A DNA stretch of 64,000 nucleotides from assembly GCA_010093605.1 (NCBI GenBank), contig MU004189.1:193834-257833 (forward strand). The letters are read 5' to 3'. Positions within the stretch are counted from its first letter, which is position 1. Each line of letters starts with the position of its first letter. The stretch is from Lophium mytilinum (taxonomy: Eukaryota; Ascomycota; Dothideomycetes; Mytilinidiales; Mytilinidiaceae). The notes beneath the pieces were generated by a model. It made no database searches and had not been told where the DNA came from. It worked only from the letters and a program-made list of their open reading frames with translations. This document shows, piece by piece, positions 54,663 through 64,000 of this stretch. Position numbers and translations under genes: made by a program.

Positions 54663-57600
54663 TTACTTCTGCCTCCGCGTCTGAATACACCAATTCAGCC
54701 ACTCACTAAAGAACCCCGACTGCACCTTCGACCCCGGATCCAAATTCCACTCCCTCTCACTCTCCTTGTACACATCCGTCGCCTTGCCCCTATTCTTCCT
54801 ATCCATCGCAACCAGCACCTTCACCACAAAAAGGCTGGACTTGCTACACGCATTCCCATGCAACTTCGACCCATCAATCTTCACCTCCTCATGAACAGTT
54901 TTCAAAATCTCCCAGAGCAGCTCCTGCCCTTCCGGCTTCGGCAGCCCCTTCTTACAAGCGTCGAAATACTCCCTGAGCAAACCGAAGCTCTTCTCCGAAA
55001 GCTGCTTGCTCGTGCTCGTGCGCACCAAGCGCAGCACAGGGAGGATCAGCTCCAGAGCCAACGGATTCTCGTGCTGTTTCTTGACGTAGATAGAGAGGAG
55101 ATCTAGGACGCGGTTCTTGAAATTGAGCATCGTCTCTCTCGCGTTCTTGTTTTCCTTCTTCTTGCTAGTTGTCTTCTTTCGCTCTTGGAAGATCTTGGTC
55201 AGGTGGGGCTCTAGTGCCATCATCTCCTCGTCGTCCATGTCTTCGCCGTCAGAGGTCTCGGCGTCAGACGCTTCGCCGTTTTGGAGGTCTGTCTTTAGGA
55301 TTCCTGCTAGCAGGCCTTCGAATCTTGCTGCCTCTTCGTCGTCTTTTTCTTGGTCGTCGGCTTCAGAGGCGGAGTCGTCTGAGTCTGCATCAGCGTCGCT
55401 AGAAGCGCCACCGTTCTCTATCTCTACGTCTGAGTCGAGCTCTCCATCAATCATTTCCACGTCAGAGTCATCAGCAGAAGTTTCGTCATCATCGAGCTCG
55501 CTCCCGTCTGCCTCGTCGGCGTTTTGATCGAAAAGTTCTTGCTGGCCTAAGAGATTCTCGCTCTTATTCAGAATGTCGATCAGAGATCCGAGGCTATTCC
55601 GGGTCACGCTTGCGGTGAAAGTCGTGAATACTTGTTCAGCAAGTTTCCTCAAGAGCGTGGAGGGCTTCGCTAGGAAGCTTAATAAGAGCTCAAGGAGCAG
55701 GTCAAAGCTGTCTTCGCTATCCGAGTCTGCTTTCCCGGATATTGCTCTGTAGCAAATGTCAAGCTCAGACAGGATGGAGACGGCATCTGAGTCTCCGTTG
55801 TAGACTTGTAGGATGGTCAGGGAATACAGTAAAATGAAAGCATCGTTAGTCGCAGATTTTCCGTCTTCCGAGAACGATTGCTGTGATACGGTGAGTAAAG
55901 ATTATATCGGGTTGGATATTTTACGTACCTGTGACTCAATCGCTTTCAGATGCTTGTGGGCCTTCTTGACAGTGTCCAGGACTTCGTCATCGGCCTCAAA
56001 GACCAAACTCAGAGTCTTGGAAGACCTTGCTTTCGTGCGGATCCCTGACGCTACCAAATATGGAAAGGATATCAATCCTCCTGAAGTGGTGCGCTTCTGT
56101 GATTTGTTATCTTGTGGCATCGCCACTAAATGTGCGAGACAGGACGATATCCTGTCCCTGAACGTAGTCCGGTTGGAGACTGATATCGGAGGCGAGGGCG
56201 ACGTCTCATCCGCCACAGATTGCTTTGGGACGAAATAACCAAATTCAATAAAACAGTCAAGTAAGTTTCGAAGCCATGACCTTTTAGTAGTAGAGCTTAG
56301 GACGTCTGCGGGTGCATCGTAGCCTTTGTAACCCTTGACGAGAGATGAAAGTAGATCAGCAATTACGCGCCTGTACGAGTCGGCAGCATGCTCCGATTCA
56401 TCCTCTGGCTTGATGATTAGCGCAGTGAAGTGTTGCACGATCTTCGAAAGAGCATCATCGTCAGTGAGCAGTAGGAGCCCTTCAATTGTCTTCGTCTTCG
56501 TGAGCTGATCAAATCTGATGTTGCCGTTATTGGAAGTCAGCGCGATGACGAACGAAGCTGCAAGCCCGGGCTCAGCTTCAACTCGGGTCTGCATTGCTTT
56601 CAAAGGCGACATCGTCGCATTGTGAAGAAACCTGTTCTCTTTACTCCGATGGTTGATCAGAGATCTCATGAGATTAGGACTGAAGAGCGTGGGTAGCACC
56701 AATTCTGGAGCAGTCGAGAGCATGCTGCTAAGAAGCTGGAAGCCCCATGATTTGCGTTCCAGAGATGCAGATGCCGAAAATAGGTTGTCTAATTCGGTTA
56801 GCCTGCTTGCTCATTCGACTGAACGGAGATATGTAGTTACCATCGACCACATCGATCCAGAACTTTGCGAAATCAGATTTGCTTTCTCTCCCTAGCATTT
56901 CTTGGAGAACAAAGTGCCAGGCAAAACTCGGTCTCGAGTGAGCAGACCCACCCTTGACGTTCTTGCTGTCAGATTTGGGTTTGGAATCCGATACGTTGAC
57001 GAAGTTCTCCTTAAGCACATTTGCGAGAACACGCCTCTCCTTGGTGCAGAGGGGATCTTTTTTACGCCAGATGTCTTCAGGTAGCACATCTTGGGAGAAT
57101 AGTGACCGGGTAACCAGCCATATTGCTACCCCCTCAGGTGTCTTTGCCAGATTGTATGTAGATAGCCGTCCAATTATCTCCTTGACGTGCTTTGTGTTTC
57201 CTTTTGTAGATTGCAAATTTCGGACCGTTCCGCACAACACCGAGCCGCATTCTTCTCGAAGCCAGGGTTTGTCGCGTGCAAGCTCGTAGATGTGATCGAG
57301 AATATTGTTCCAGCATTCCAATGGCACGCTCGGTTGTACGAGGATGTTAGATTCCAGGATGGCTCTATATGCGGCGATTTGGCCGATGAGGTGATCTTTT
57401 CGTTCCTTCTCTGAATTAGCCTAAGAATTCCCTTACTCAGAGCTGTTAACTAACCTGGCCGACAGCACTGGCATCTGGTTTGGTTCGTTCAGTCACTAAT
57501 TCGACTATACCCTCTGCACTAGAATCTAGCCCTTGAAAGAATGTACTTCCAGGTCCAAAAAGCTGGTGGAGTACTTCTGTTAGAGCTACGCCAAAGCCAA

Positions 57601-57877
57601 GTCGAGCTGCTTTGCGATTGCTGCAAAGTCCTCTGATCAGCCGGATCACTGCCCGATCTACTGACTCCGGAGTCGGACTGCTTTTCGGCGAGAACTTCTT
57701 CACAATTGCTTTGGCAGCGGTCATGCGAACATCTTCGGTCTCAGATGCGAGTTTTTCAAACAGCTCTGCTAATTCTGCGTCCTCTTTAGTGTATTGGCGC
57801 CGGCGCTTCTGGGGGCCAGAATCGGCTGGCGGTGTAGCTTCGTCTTTTATGTCGCTCTGGCGTCTTTTGCGAGACAT
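54663..57877 (-). CDS. POL5: POL5 / MYBBP1A-type rDNA-transcription factor
   Basis: Pol5 (yeast; MYBBP1A in animals) is an essential nucleolar protein for rRNA synthesis and 60S assembly; it is not an active polymerase despite the name. Exons 57877-57455, 57420-56841, 56788-55929 and 55880-54663 give 1026 residues, the family length. N-terminal block: KKFSPKSSPTPESVDRAVIR, LIRGLCSNRKAARLGFGVAL, VLHQLFGPGST. Middle: helical repeats (SWGFQLLSSMLS, LFSPNLMRSLINHRSKENR). C-terminal: an acidic Asp/Glu/Ser stretch of about 150 residues (DSDVEMIDGELDSD, DMDDEEMMALEPH), then KSSLFVVKVLVAM. The acidic block is typical of nucleolar rRNA factors. All four exons close in phase. Confidence 0.9.
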
Positions 57878-60800
57878 TATGAGGGTTTTGGAGTGGTGAG
57901 GTTGCTGGCGCCCGCGATACCGAAGTTTCACAAAAAGTTTCGAAGTGGAGCTTCCTGCCAAGATTTCGATGATGTAATCTGGGGCTAGGCCCAATCAAGA
58001 CAAATTTAAAGATATCGCATCCAAGGTTCACGGTCGAGCAGTGCCACGGATCTGGGAGTATTCAAGTGTTTAATCTAACATGCAGCTCAATAAGAAGTAC
58101 GATCTTGCAATCGAATAACTACCATTATGCCATGATATTCAGCTCATTCGAGTCCAGTTAAGCTCGACGCACGCTTCCCCACTCCAGCCTCGACGAAGCG
58201 AGAATACGAGTCTAGTTTTTACTGCAGAGTTTACTGCGTGTCTCGTGCGTGTGAAACGCTTTCTCAACATGCAGCTGCAAGGGCTCTTCTAGAAAGACAA
58301 TGATCTGAGCGTGTGGAGATCAACCACGGGTACCTGCAGGATTCTGAAGCAAAGTCAATTGGCGGGACCTTCAATTCAGAAGTGAAGCCAACTGGCGGGA
58401 CCTTCCAAGCTGAACGTGCGAAGACATTAGTCTTTTCGAGCAGCTAAATGCCGCATTAGTTTATCCCCAACCGTGTATGCCTGTGAGTGCGAGTAAGCAA
58501 GAAGAGCTACAATGCATAATCAGGCCAGCACAATGAAACAAAGCTCTCCTCGCCGAACCGTCGCAGCCGCAGTGATCCTTGATTGATCACGATATCATGA
58601 GACCGACCTCGATCCCCGGCCACTGCCCTCTCGGATGTGACCGCTGGGATGGAGCGAAGTCACTGCGTCTGACACCCCTCTCGTCAGTGTGGAGGACGAG
58701 GGCCTGAAACGGGCCCAGTTCGGCATTCGTCGTGCGGGCGGAGCCGAATCGATCACGGGACCAGGCTCCTCGTTCAATGTTTACGCTTGGCAAGTCGCGT
58801 CTCCCCAGCAGCAGCCGACACGAGAGCAGCTCAGGGCAGCTGAAAAGCGGTCAGCAGCACCGCGCTCCCTGCAAGCGCCAGACAAAGGCGCGACAAGAGC
58901 CTGTCAGCCTGCAGAGGGCAATAGAATAACATGCCAGCAAAAATCAGCTTGGCGAAATACAATGCCAGAAATTCAAGCGAGACGCCTCCGTTGCCGCTCT
59001 AAGCCAGATTTGGCTGTAGCGTTAAACTTCAGCGTCTATACAGAATCGTCCAGCATGCACAACTTACACAGCCCCGGCACACCGGCGCAGAGCTGCCCAG
59101 CCATCACGTGATGGCTAAAAGCACCCGCCAGCGACATAAAACTTGGGAAATCTACCTTGCAGCAGCTGGTTTCCCCGGTCGCATGTCCTCTGTGAGTGCC
59201 CGTAAGGTAAGTAAGAGAGAAAAAAAACGGAGGGGGACAGGAGAAGAGAAAGGGGAGGCGGCCACGGCCAGGCCAACTCAGCACGTGCCAGACAAACCCA
59301 CAAATAACACAAAACTCAGCCGCCCCCCAACACCCAACTTTCCATCCTACACACCTTACAGGCACTCACAGAGGACATGCGACCGGGGAAACCAGCTGCT
59401 GCAAGGTAGATTTCCTAAGTTTTATGTCGCTGGTGGGTGCTTTCAGCTCTCACGTGATGGCTGAGCAGCTGTTGTAAGTTGTGCATGCCGGAAAACAAAT
59501 TGTGGACGCCGAGGGCCGGGGTGTAATGCTGATTTACAGTGGTCTACACTGGATTTAGCATCGCTCAAGGCCGGTGGCGTCTGCAATGCGTTTGCTGGCA
59601 TGTTATTTCGCCAAGCTGATTTTTGCTGGCATGTTATTCTATTGCCCGCCTGCAGAAGAGGGGCCTGCAGAGGCTGTTTGGTGGGGTCTGAAAGCGTGGA
59701 ACCGCCTGGGGGTTGTGGATGCTCTCTGGCGGCTGGTCGAATCGCCGGACGTGTTCTCGATCGAACCTCAGCCCGCCCCTCCTGCTGAGGCTTGCTGCAG
59801 CCGGAGACTCCGAGCTATTGCGTGCAGGATGCTTCCCTTTCCGTGGTGTTTGCTCGCTTGGGCGGCGGGCAGAGTCGTGTTCCAAGGTTGAATGTTGTGC
59901 AAAACTGGTTGAAAAGCTCGGCGAGCCGCGCGATGGCCCGACGTTTTATCGTCTGGCGGCAATGACTTGTCCATGACGTTGTGCAGGATGGTGAAAACTG
60001 TGATCCATCACTTTGCAAACGATCTCGGCGCAAGGCTGCTCGAGACGGGCCCCGTTAGAGCAGCGCTTTAACCGGTTTATGCAGGCCTGTGCAAGCAGAA
60101 GCTGGAGATCAGAGGCTCACGGGCCGGCCATGACACCATGCCACAACGCTTGCCATTGCCAGGCGCTGCAACATCGGCAAACAAGCACCAGTTAGGCAAT
60201 GGTGAATCTCCCGTCGGCCCAATGGGGGTTCCTGGTAGCGGAATATCCCTGCCGTAAGGATTCGAGGCTGGGGCCAACAGGAGGCGCGCGATGCGGGCTG
60301 GCTTGACGGCGATTCCTTGATGGGCCTTGCGCCGCTCTGGATGACGAAAAGCGTGCCGTCTTGCATGGACGAGCCCGGAATAGCACGAGATAGCGATGTG
60401 GAGGGGATGGAGAAGGTGGGGGGTTTGTTGTGGTGCCGGGAGTTGAGGGCGGGCAGACGCGTCGAGGGCAGCAGTGAGGAGTGAGGAAGCTGAGGAGGGT
60501 GGTATGACAGCTCCGAGAGAGCGTTGAGGCCACAACGCCGTCGCCAGCGCCCATTCGTGCCTTTAAACGGAGAATAGCAGCCCTGTGCGACTGAGGGCGG
60601 GCGTTGCAGGCAAGATGCCCGCGTTCGGTGCTCCGTGCCTCCTGGCCCAGCAACGTGACGGCGCCCTGGAAACGCACACTGGATGCTGGGTGGTGGATGC
60701 CCTGGGGCCCTGCTAAGGCCAAATGTGCTGCTGCTGGGCTGCCCAGTTCGCAGCCTGTTTGCTGGCCGCAGCGGCTAACACAGGGCCCTGTCTTCGCCCG

Positions 60801-61599
60801 ACGCCGGCATTGACGAAGCAGAGGGCGCCGTGACGGGCGGCGTCAGACGCAAATGCGCGCAGGACAGTGGCCGCGGACGTATGGCAGCTTTGGCAGCAGT
60901 AAACACAGCGGTGGGTGGGGATATGCGAACCTGATCGCGATCTGGAGGAGCCGCCGGGCGGTTTATAATTTGCGATCGCCACGCTGCGGAGCCCTCTCCG
61001 GCATAGAGCATTTCGCCATCTTTCGCGGCGCCTGCAGAAGAGCCGCAACTGTGCAAGTTTGTATTGGTGGACCTGACGTGGTGAGCTGCGAGCGCTTCGA
61101 CCCACTCCCACATCCCGGGGACGTTGCTCCAGAGACAAGCAGACCAGGCTCGGCACCACCTCCAGCTCTTCTACACCTCAACCCGCCCTCTTCTTCCTCC
61201 TCCACCCTTCATAGGCCGTCCCTGGTCTCTCTCTCCTCCCTCCCCGTAGCTCTCTCCCTCGGTCCTCGATACGGGCAGCCAGTCGTTAGCTATCTCGCTT
61301 CCCAATCACGGCAGCAGCACCCCCCGTCCCCCTCGAAGGCCTTGCGGATTGAGCTCCTCCATGTCGCCCGCAGCACGATAGCCCTCTTTCGACACCTCCT
61401 CATATAGCTCTGCCAGCTTGAGGATATTTACCCCAGCATCTTAAGGATTGGAATTAGCTTTCTTGTCTTTCATGCTTATCCGCCGCCGAGCATTCACTCC
61501 CGTCGACCTTCAGCAGGATAAGCCGCACTCGTTTGCCCACGCCGCCGCTACCACTGCCACCAATTCACCAGTTCGCCCGGAATATCACGCACCGCAATC
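57878..61599. other. Long GC-rich gene-free region upstream of CDC25
   Basis: About 3.7 kb between two diverging genes, the longest gene-free stretch here. Many chance open frames on both strands lack motifs. It holds the nested inverted repeat at 58916-59647 and, from about 61150 on, a pyrimidine-rich strip that is probably the CDC25 leader. Long upstream regions are common for fungal cell-cycle genes. Confidence 0.5.
58916..59647. repeat. Nested inverted repeat (fold-back element)
   Basis: Outer arms: 58916-58959 is an exact inverted copy of 59604-59647 (44 of 44 bases). Inner arms: about 59099-59213 and 59354-59462 are inverted copies with about six differences in 110 bases, all or nearly all C/T or G/A transitions. 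Between them are weaker, gapped matches, including a shared gcatgcacaacttac near 59053 and 59476. The centre is a 140-base spacer. The arms include a perfect 14-bp palindrome with CACGTG at 59101-59114. A transcript would fold into one long hairpin. No coding capacity is seen. It may be a non-autonomous DNA element or a decayed fold-back. Confidence 0.85.
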
Positions 61600-63514
61600 A
61601 TGGAGCTGTCGTCCCCGCTCGCGGCCATGCATCCACCGCCCATTCCTGGTCCCTGGGGCTACCGCCGCGACCTGCCACCCTCAAGACCCTTGTTCGGTGG
61701 AGCAAACACATTTGGATCCAAGAACTTCAACTTCAGGGATATGAGCATGAAGAAGAGCAGCACCGACTACTTCACGCTGCAGCCGCTGCGTGGCTCGTCG
61801 CCGACCGCCAGTCTAGCCGCCGACATGTCGTCGAACCTGCATGTCGACCAGAGGTACGCCCTTGCTTCGATCCGCATTCTGAACCTCTCAATTGACGATT
61901 CCTAGTCCCCAGGTTGCGACTCCGCGTCGGTCGCTCTTCACTCAGAACCTCTTCCAGCCATTGGACAACCGGGGTAAGAGAGCTTCACACAGTGCTTCAC
62001 TGCAGCGAGCGAGACTGACATGCACCCAAGCAGAAGGCACCACGACACCACCATTTCGGTGGGAAGGTGTTACAACCCCACCAATTCCATCGTCGTCCCC
62101 CTGCTTCGCACCCGACTCGATGGACATCTCGCCTCTCCCCCACAAGGCGCCCTTCTCGTTCGTCAGTGATCTGAGCATTCCATCGCCCACCCCGGAGTCG
62201 AGAAACGATTGCGAGGACATGCTGTCGCCATGCACACTTCCACCAGCGAACCCTCTCCTGGAGGTCCCTAGGCCTGTGTCTGCTGCAGAGTATGTTGGTT
62301 GAACCTGCTGTTGTAGACGAGTACTGATCTTTCATAGTCGTAGGAAGTCGGCCCTGCTCCGACCTTCCCTTTCACGTACCAAGAACTGGTCTACCAACAC
62401 AGTATCCCTCAAGACAAAGGAGAACCCATGTCCACCTTTCAGATTCGGGTTGGGACAGAGCGGGCTATCGAATTCGTCGACACCCACGCTTGACGAGTGC
62501 TTCGCTGCCTCTCCACCACAGGACCGGAAGATGTTCGGAGGTCCCCTCATGGGCGCCCCAAAGCCCAAGCAGCCTTTCACCCTCAATCCTAGCTTCGGTC
62601 GTGGGAATGGCTCGCCGTTGAGTGCACACATCCGAAAGCCTGCTGGAGTTCCTTCCCGGCGCCCCAGCAAGTTCAGGAGATCTCTCAGCATGTACGAAAA
62701 CCCCGGGGATATCATGAACCAAGACAAGGAGAGCTATTCTTCTACTACGCTCAACCCTGTGATGGATGTGTGTGATGACACGCCGGCTCTTCGGCTACCT
62801 CATTTCGTACCTGCGAACGAACCCGACAGCATCCCGCGTATATCTGATACCACATTAATCAGCGTTCTTGACGGCGAATTCAATCATGTCTACGACAAGA
62901 CGGTCATTGTGGACTGCCGTTTTGAATATGAATACAAAGGTGGCCACATCGACGGGGCTATTAACTTCTGCGAAAAGGAGCAGCTTGCCGAGGAACTCTT
63001 CAACCAAGTCTCACCACCCAACACACTACTAATTTTCCACTGCGAGTACTCCGCGCACCGCGCACCCCTAATGTAAGTTCTTCATACCTACTTGTTGATG
63101 ACTCATCTAACCCATCGCAGGGCCAAAGCTATCCGTGGCAGAGATCGTGAAGTCAACATTGAAAGCTACCCTCGTCTTACCTATCCCGAGGTATACATTC
63201 TCCAGGGTGGCTACAGTTCTTTCTACGAATCGCACCGGCCCCGCTGCATAGGGGACTACTTGCGAATGGACGCCAAGGAGCATGAAAGCGCTTGCGAGCG
63301 CGGTATGAACAAACTCCGCCAGCGTACAAAACTAAACCGGGCCCAAACATTTGCATTTGGTCAGCAACAGTTTGGCCAGCAGTCCTGTCAGATGGAAGAC
63401 AGTCCCACTGCGCACAGCAGATCTAAAACCGGCGGTATCCTTCCGATGGGAATGGAGTCCGATAATTGCTTTAATCCTGGACGATACGGCACTCGTCGAA
63501 TGGCCTCGTATTAG
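61600..63514 (+). CDS. CDC25: CDC25-family dual-specificity phosphatase (Mih1/NimT type)
   Basis: Cdc25 removes inhibitory phosphate from Cdk1 to drive mitotic entry. Exons 61600-61853, 61906-61973, 62031-62289, 62338-63072 and 63121-63514 give 569 residues. The N-terminal 330 residues are disordered, Ser/Pro-rich and hold many SP/TP sites (VATPRRSLF, SLSRTKNWS), typical of its regulation. The rhodanese-like catalytic domain runs from ISDTTLISVLDGEF, through VIVDCRFEYEYKGGHIDGAI, to the active site HCEYSAHRAPLMAKAIR (Cx5R: Cys, Arg) and YPEVYILQGGYSSFY. The P-loop spans the last splice junction. The acceptor of exon 3 is aagcag, a tandem NAGNAG, giving NRAEG or NREG, both in frame. The C-terminus carries RTKLNRAQTFAFG. 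All phases close. Confidence 0.93.
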
Positions 63515-64000
63515 GTCGACGAGACCAATGACCGAACACAATGCTTATGGCGAACGGATTTACGGAGTTATTGATGGACCACTTTTCCCTGATTTCAGCA
63601 TTACGGCGTTGCGAGCAGATTCCGGTCCTATCCTTGCGGCGTTCAAGCGGCGACCTTTTGCTATTGCTCGTGGAGAGCTACTCTTGGCTTCTTGGTCTGC
63701 TTCCGGAGAAGTACTCAATTGCTCCTGGTCCTGCGATCGATACCTCCGGGACAAAACTTGGAGTCTTGTTCTACTTCTTAGCTCTTTAGAGCTCCTTTTT
63801 TTGCATCACATTACTCGCGGGAACTGTACCTCTCCAGGCACTTTGTCCAGGAGGTCGGTACTGTTGGCGCAGCTGTTGCCTGCTGCTTCGCGATCTTCAG
63901 ATTTCCTTTGTTTCTTCCTCGTCGACATTACTCCTATGATCATCACAAACATCAGCACTGCTCTCATGACGCATGTTGCAACACTGCACGCTCATGACGA
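63515..64000. other. 3' side of CDC25 to window end
   Basis: About 0.49 kb with a T/C-rich end; probably 3' UTR and intergenic. No further gene identified. Confidence 0.35.

Noticed and set aside
1-64000. CRISPR arrays, prokaryotic operons, rRNA and tRNA genes.
   Set aside because: No spaced direct repeats of the right size, introns throughout, and no convincing tRNA or rRNA segment was recognised by eye; a tRNA search tool would be needed to be sure.

Overview
The window is chromosomal DNA of a filamentous ascomycete (Pezizomycotina). The signs are many short GT-AG introns of about 45-70 bp with fungal branch-point sequences, a family set that fits only this group (PhiA-like and CFEM secreted proteins, an expanded multi-pass membrane family with a WTLVHGFY-type motif, an LGA1-type deoxy-galactonate aldolase), and an AT-saturated block at the left end that looks like repeat-induced point mutation (RIP). 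Class or genus cannot be fixed from the sequence alone.

Layout. 1-1.53 kb: RIP-bleached repeat with a sharp edge. 2.1-9.1 kb: a RidA deaminase with a 10-nt micro-exon, a frame-disrupted tannase/feruloyl esterase gene, PEX11 and RIC8. 9.1-11.4 kb: GC-rich DNA with no gene. 11.4-13.3 kb: MFS sugar transporter. 13.3-15.9 kb: non-coding DNA with diverged copies of short modules. 15.9-20.8 kb: a two-TM protein of unknown function, a small hypothetical gene, MAK16 and VPS28 (head to head). 22.2-27.4 kb: PhiA-like secreted protein, POT peptide transporter and an unknown protein with a Cys cluster. 28.4-33.0 kb: accessory strip with a coiled-coil gene carrying one in-frame TAG, a cupin, and a CFEM gene (also one in-frame TAG) abutting a C-terminal piece of a GGPP synthase. 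33.5-40.5 kb: core genes GPN3, MED4, NCS1 and a TM9SF/EMP70 protein. 40.8-46.2 kb: a cyclase-family hydrolase, a fungal multi-TM protein and a GPI-type surface protein. 46.7-49.8 kb: divergent sugar-acid pair (galactonate-type dehydratase and deoxy-sugar-acid aldolase). 50.2-53.7 kb: F-box protein, truncated small secreted protein and an SDR. 54.6-57.9 kb: POL5/MYBBP1A. 57.9-61.6 kb: a long GC-rich gene-free stretch holding a nested inverted repeat. 61.6-63.5 kb: CDC25-type phosphatase.

Most genes are housekeeping genes of unrelated pathways: ribosome biogenesis (MAK16, POL5), transcription (MED4, GPN3 for RNA polymerase assembly), ESCRT-I (VPS28), signalling (RIC8, NCS1), the cell cycle (CDC25) and peroxisome division (PEX11). 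The clearest functional pair is the divergent dehydratase/aldolase, which fits successive steps of a galactonate/galacturonate-type catabolic route. Points that stand out: an in-phase alternative first exon inside the large NCS1 intron that would swap the myristoylated N-terminus for a 65-residue one; a 0.73-kb nested inverted repeat upstream of CDC25; a repeated switch from C-rich to G-rich coding strand along long exons; and two accessory genes each broken by a single in-frame TAG.
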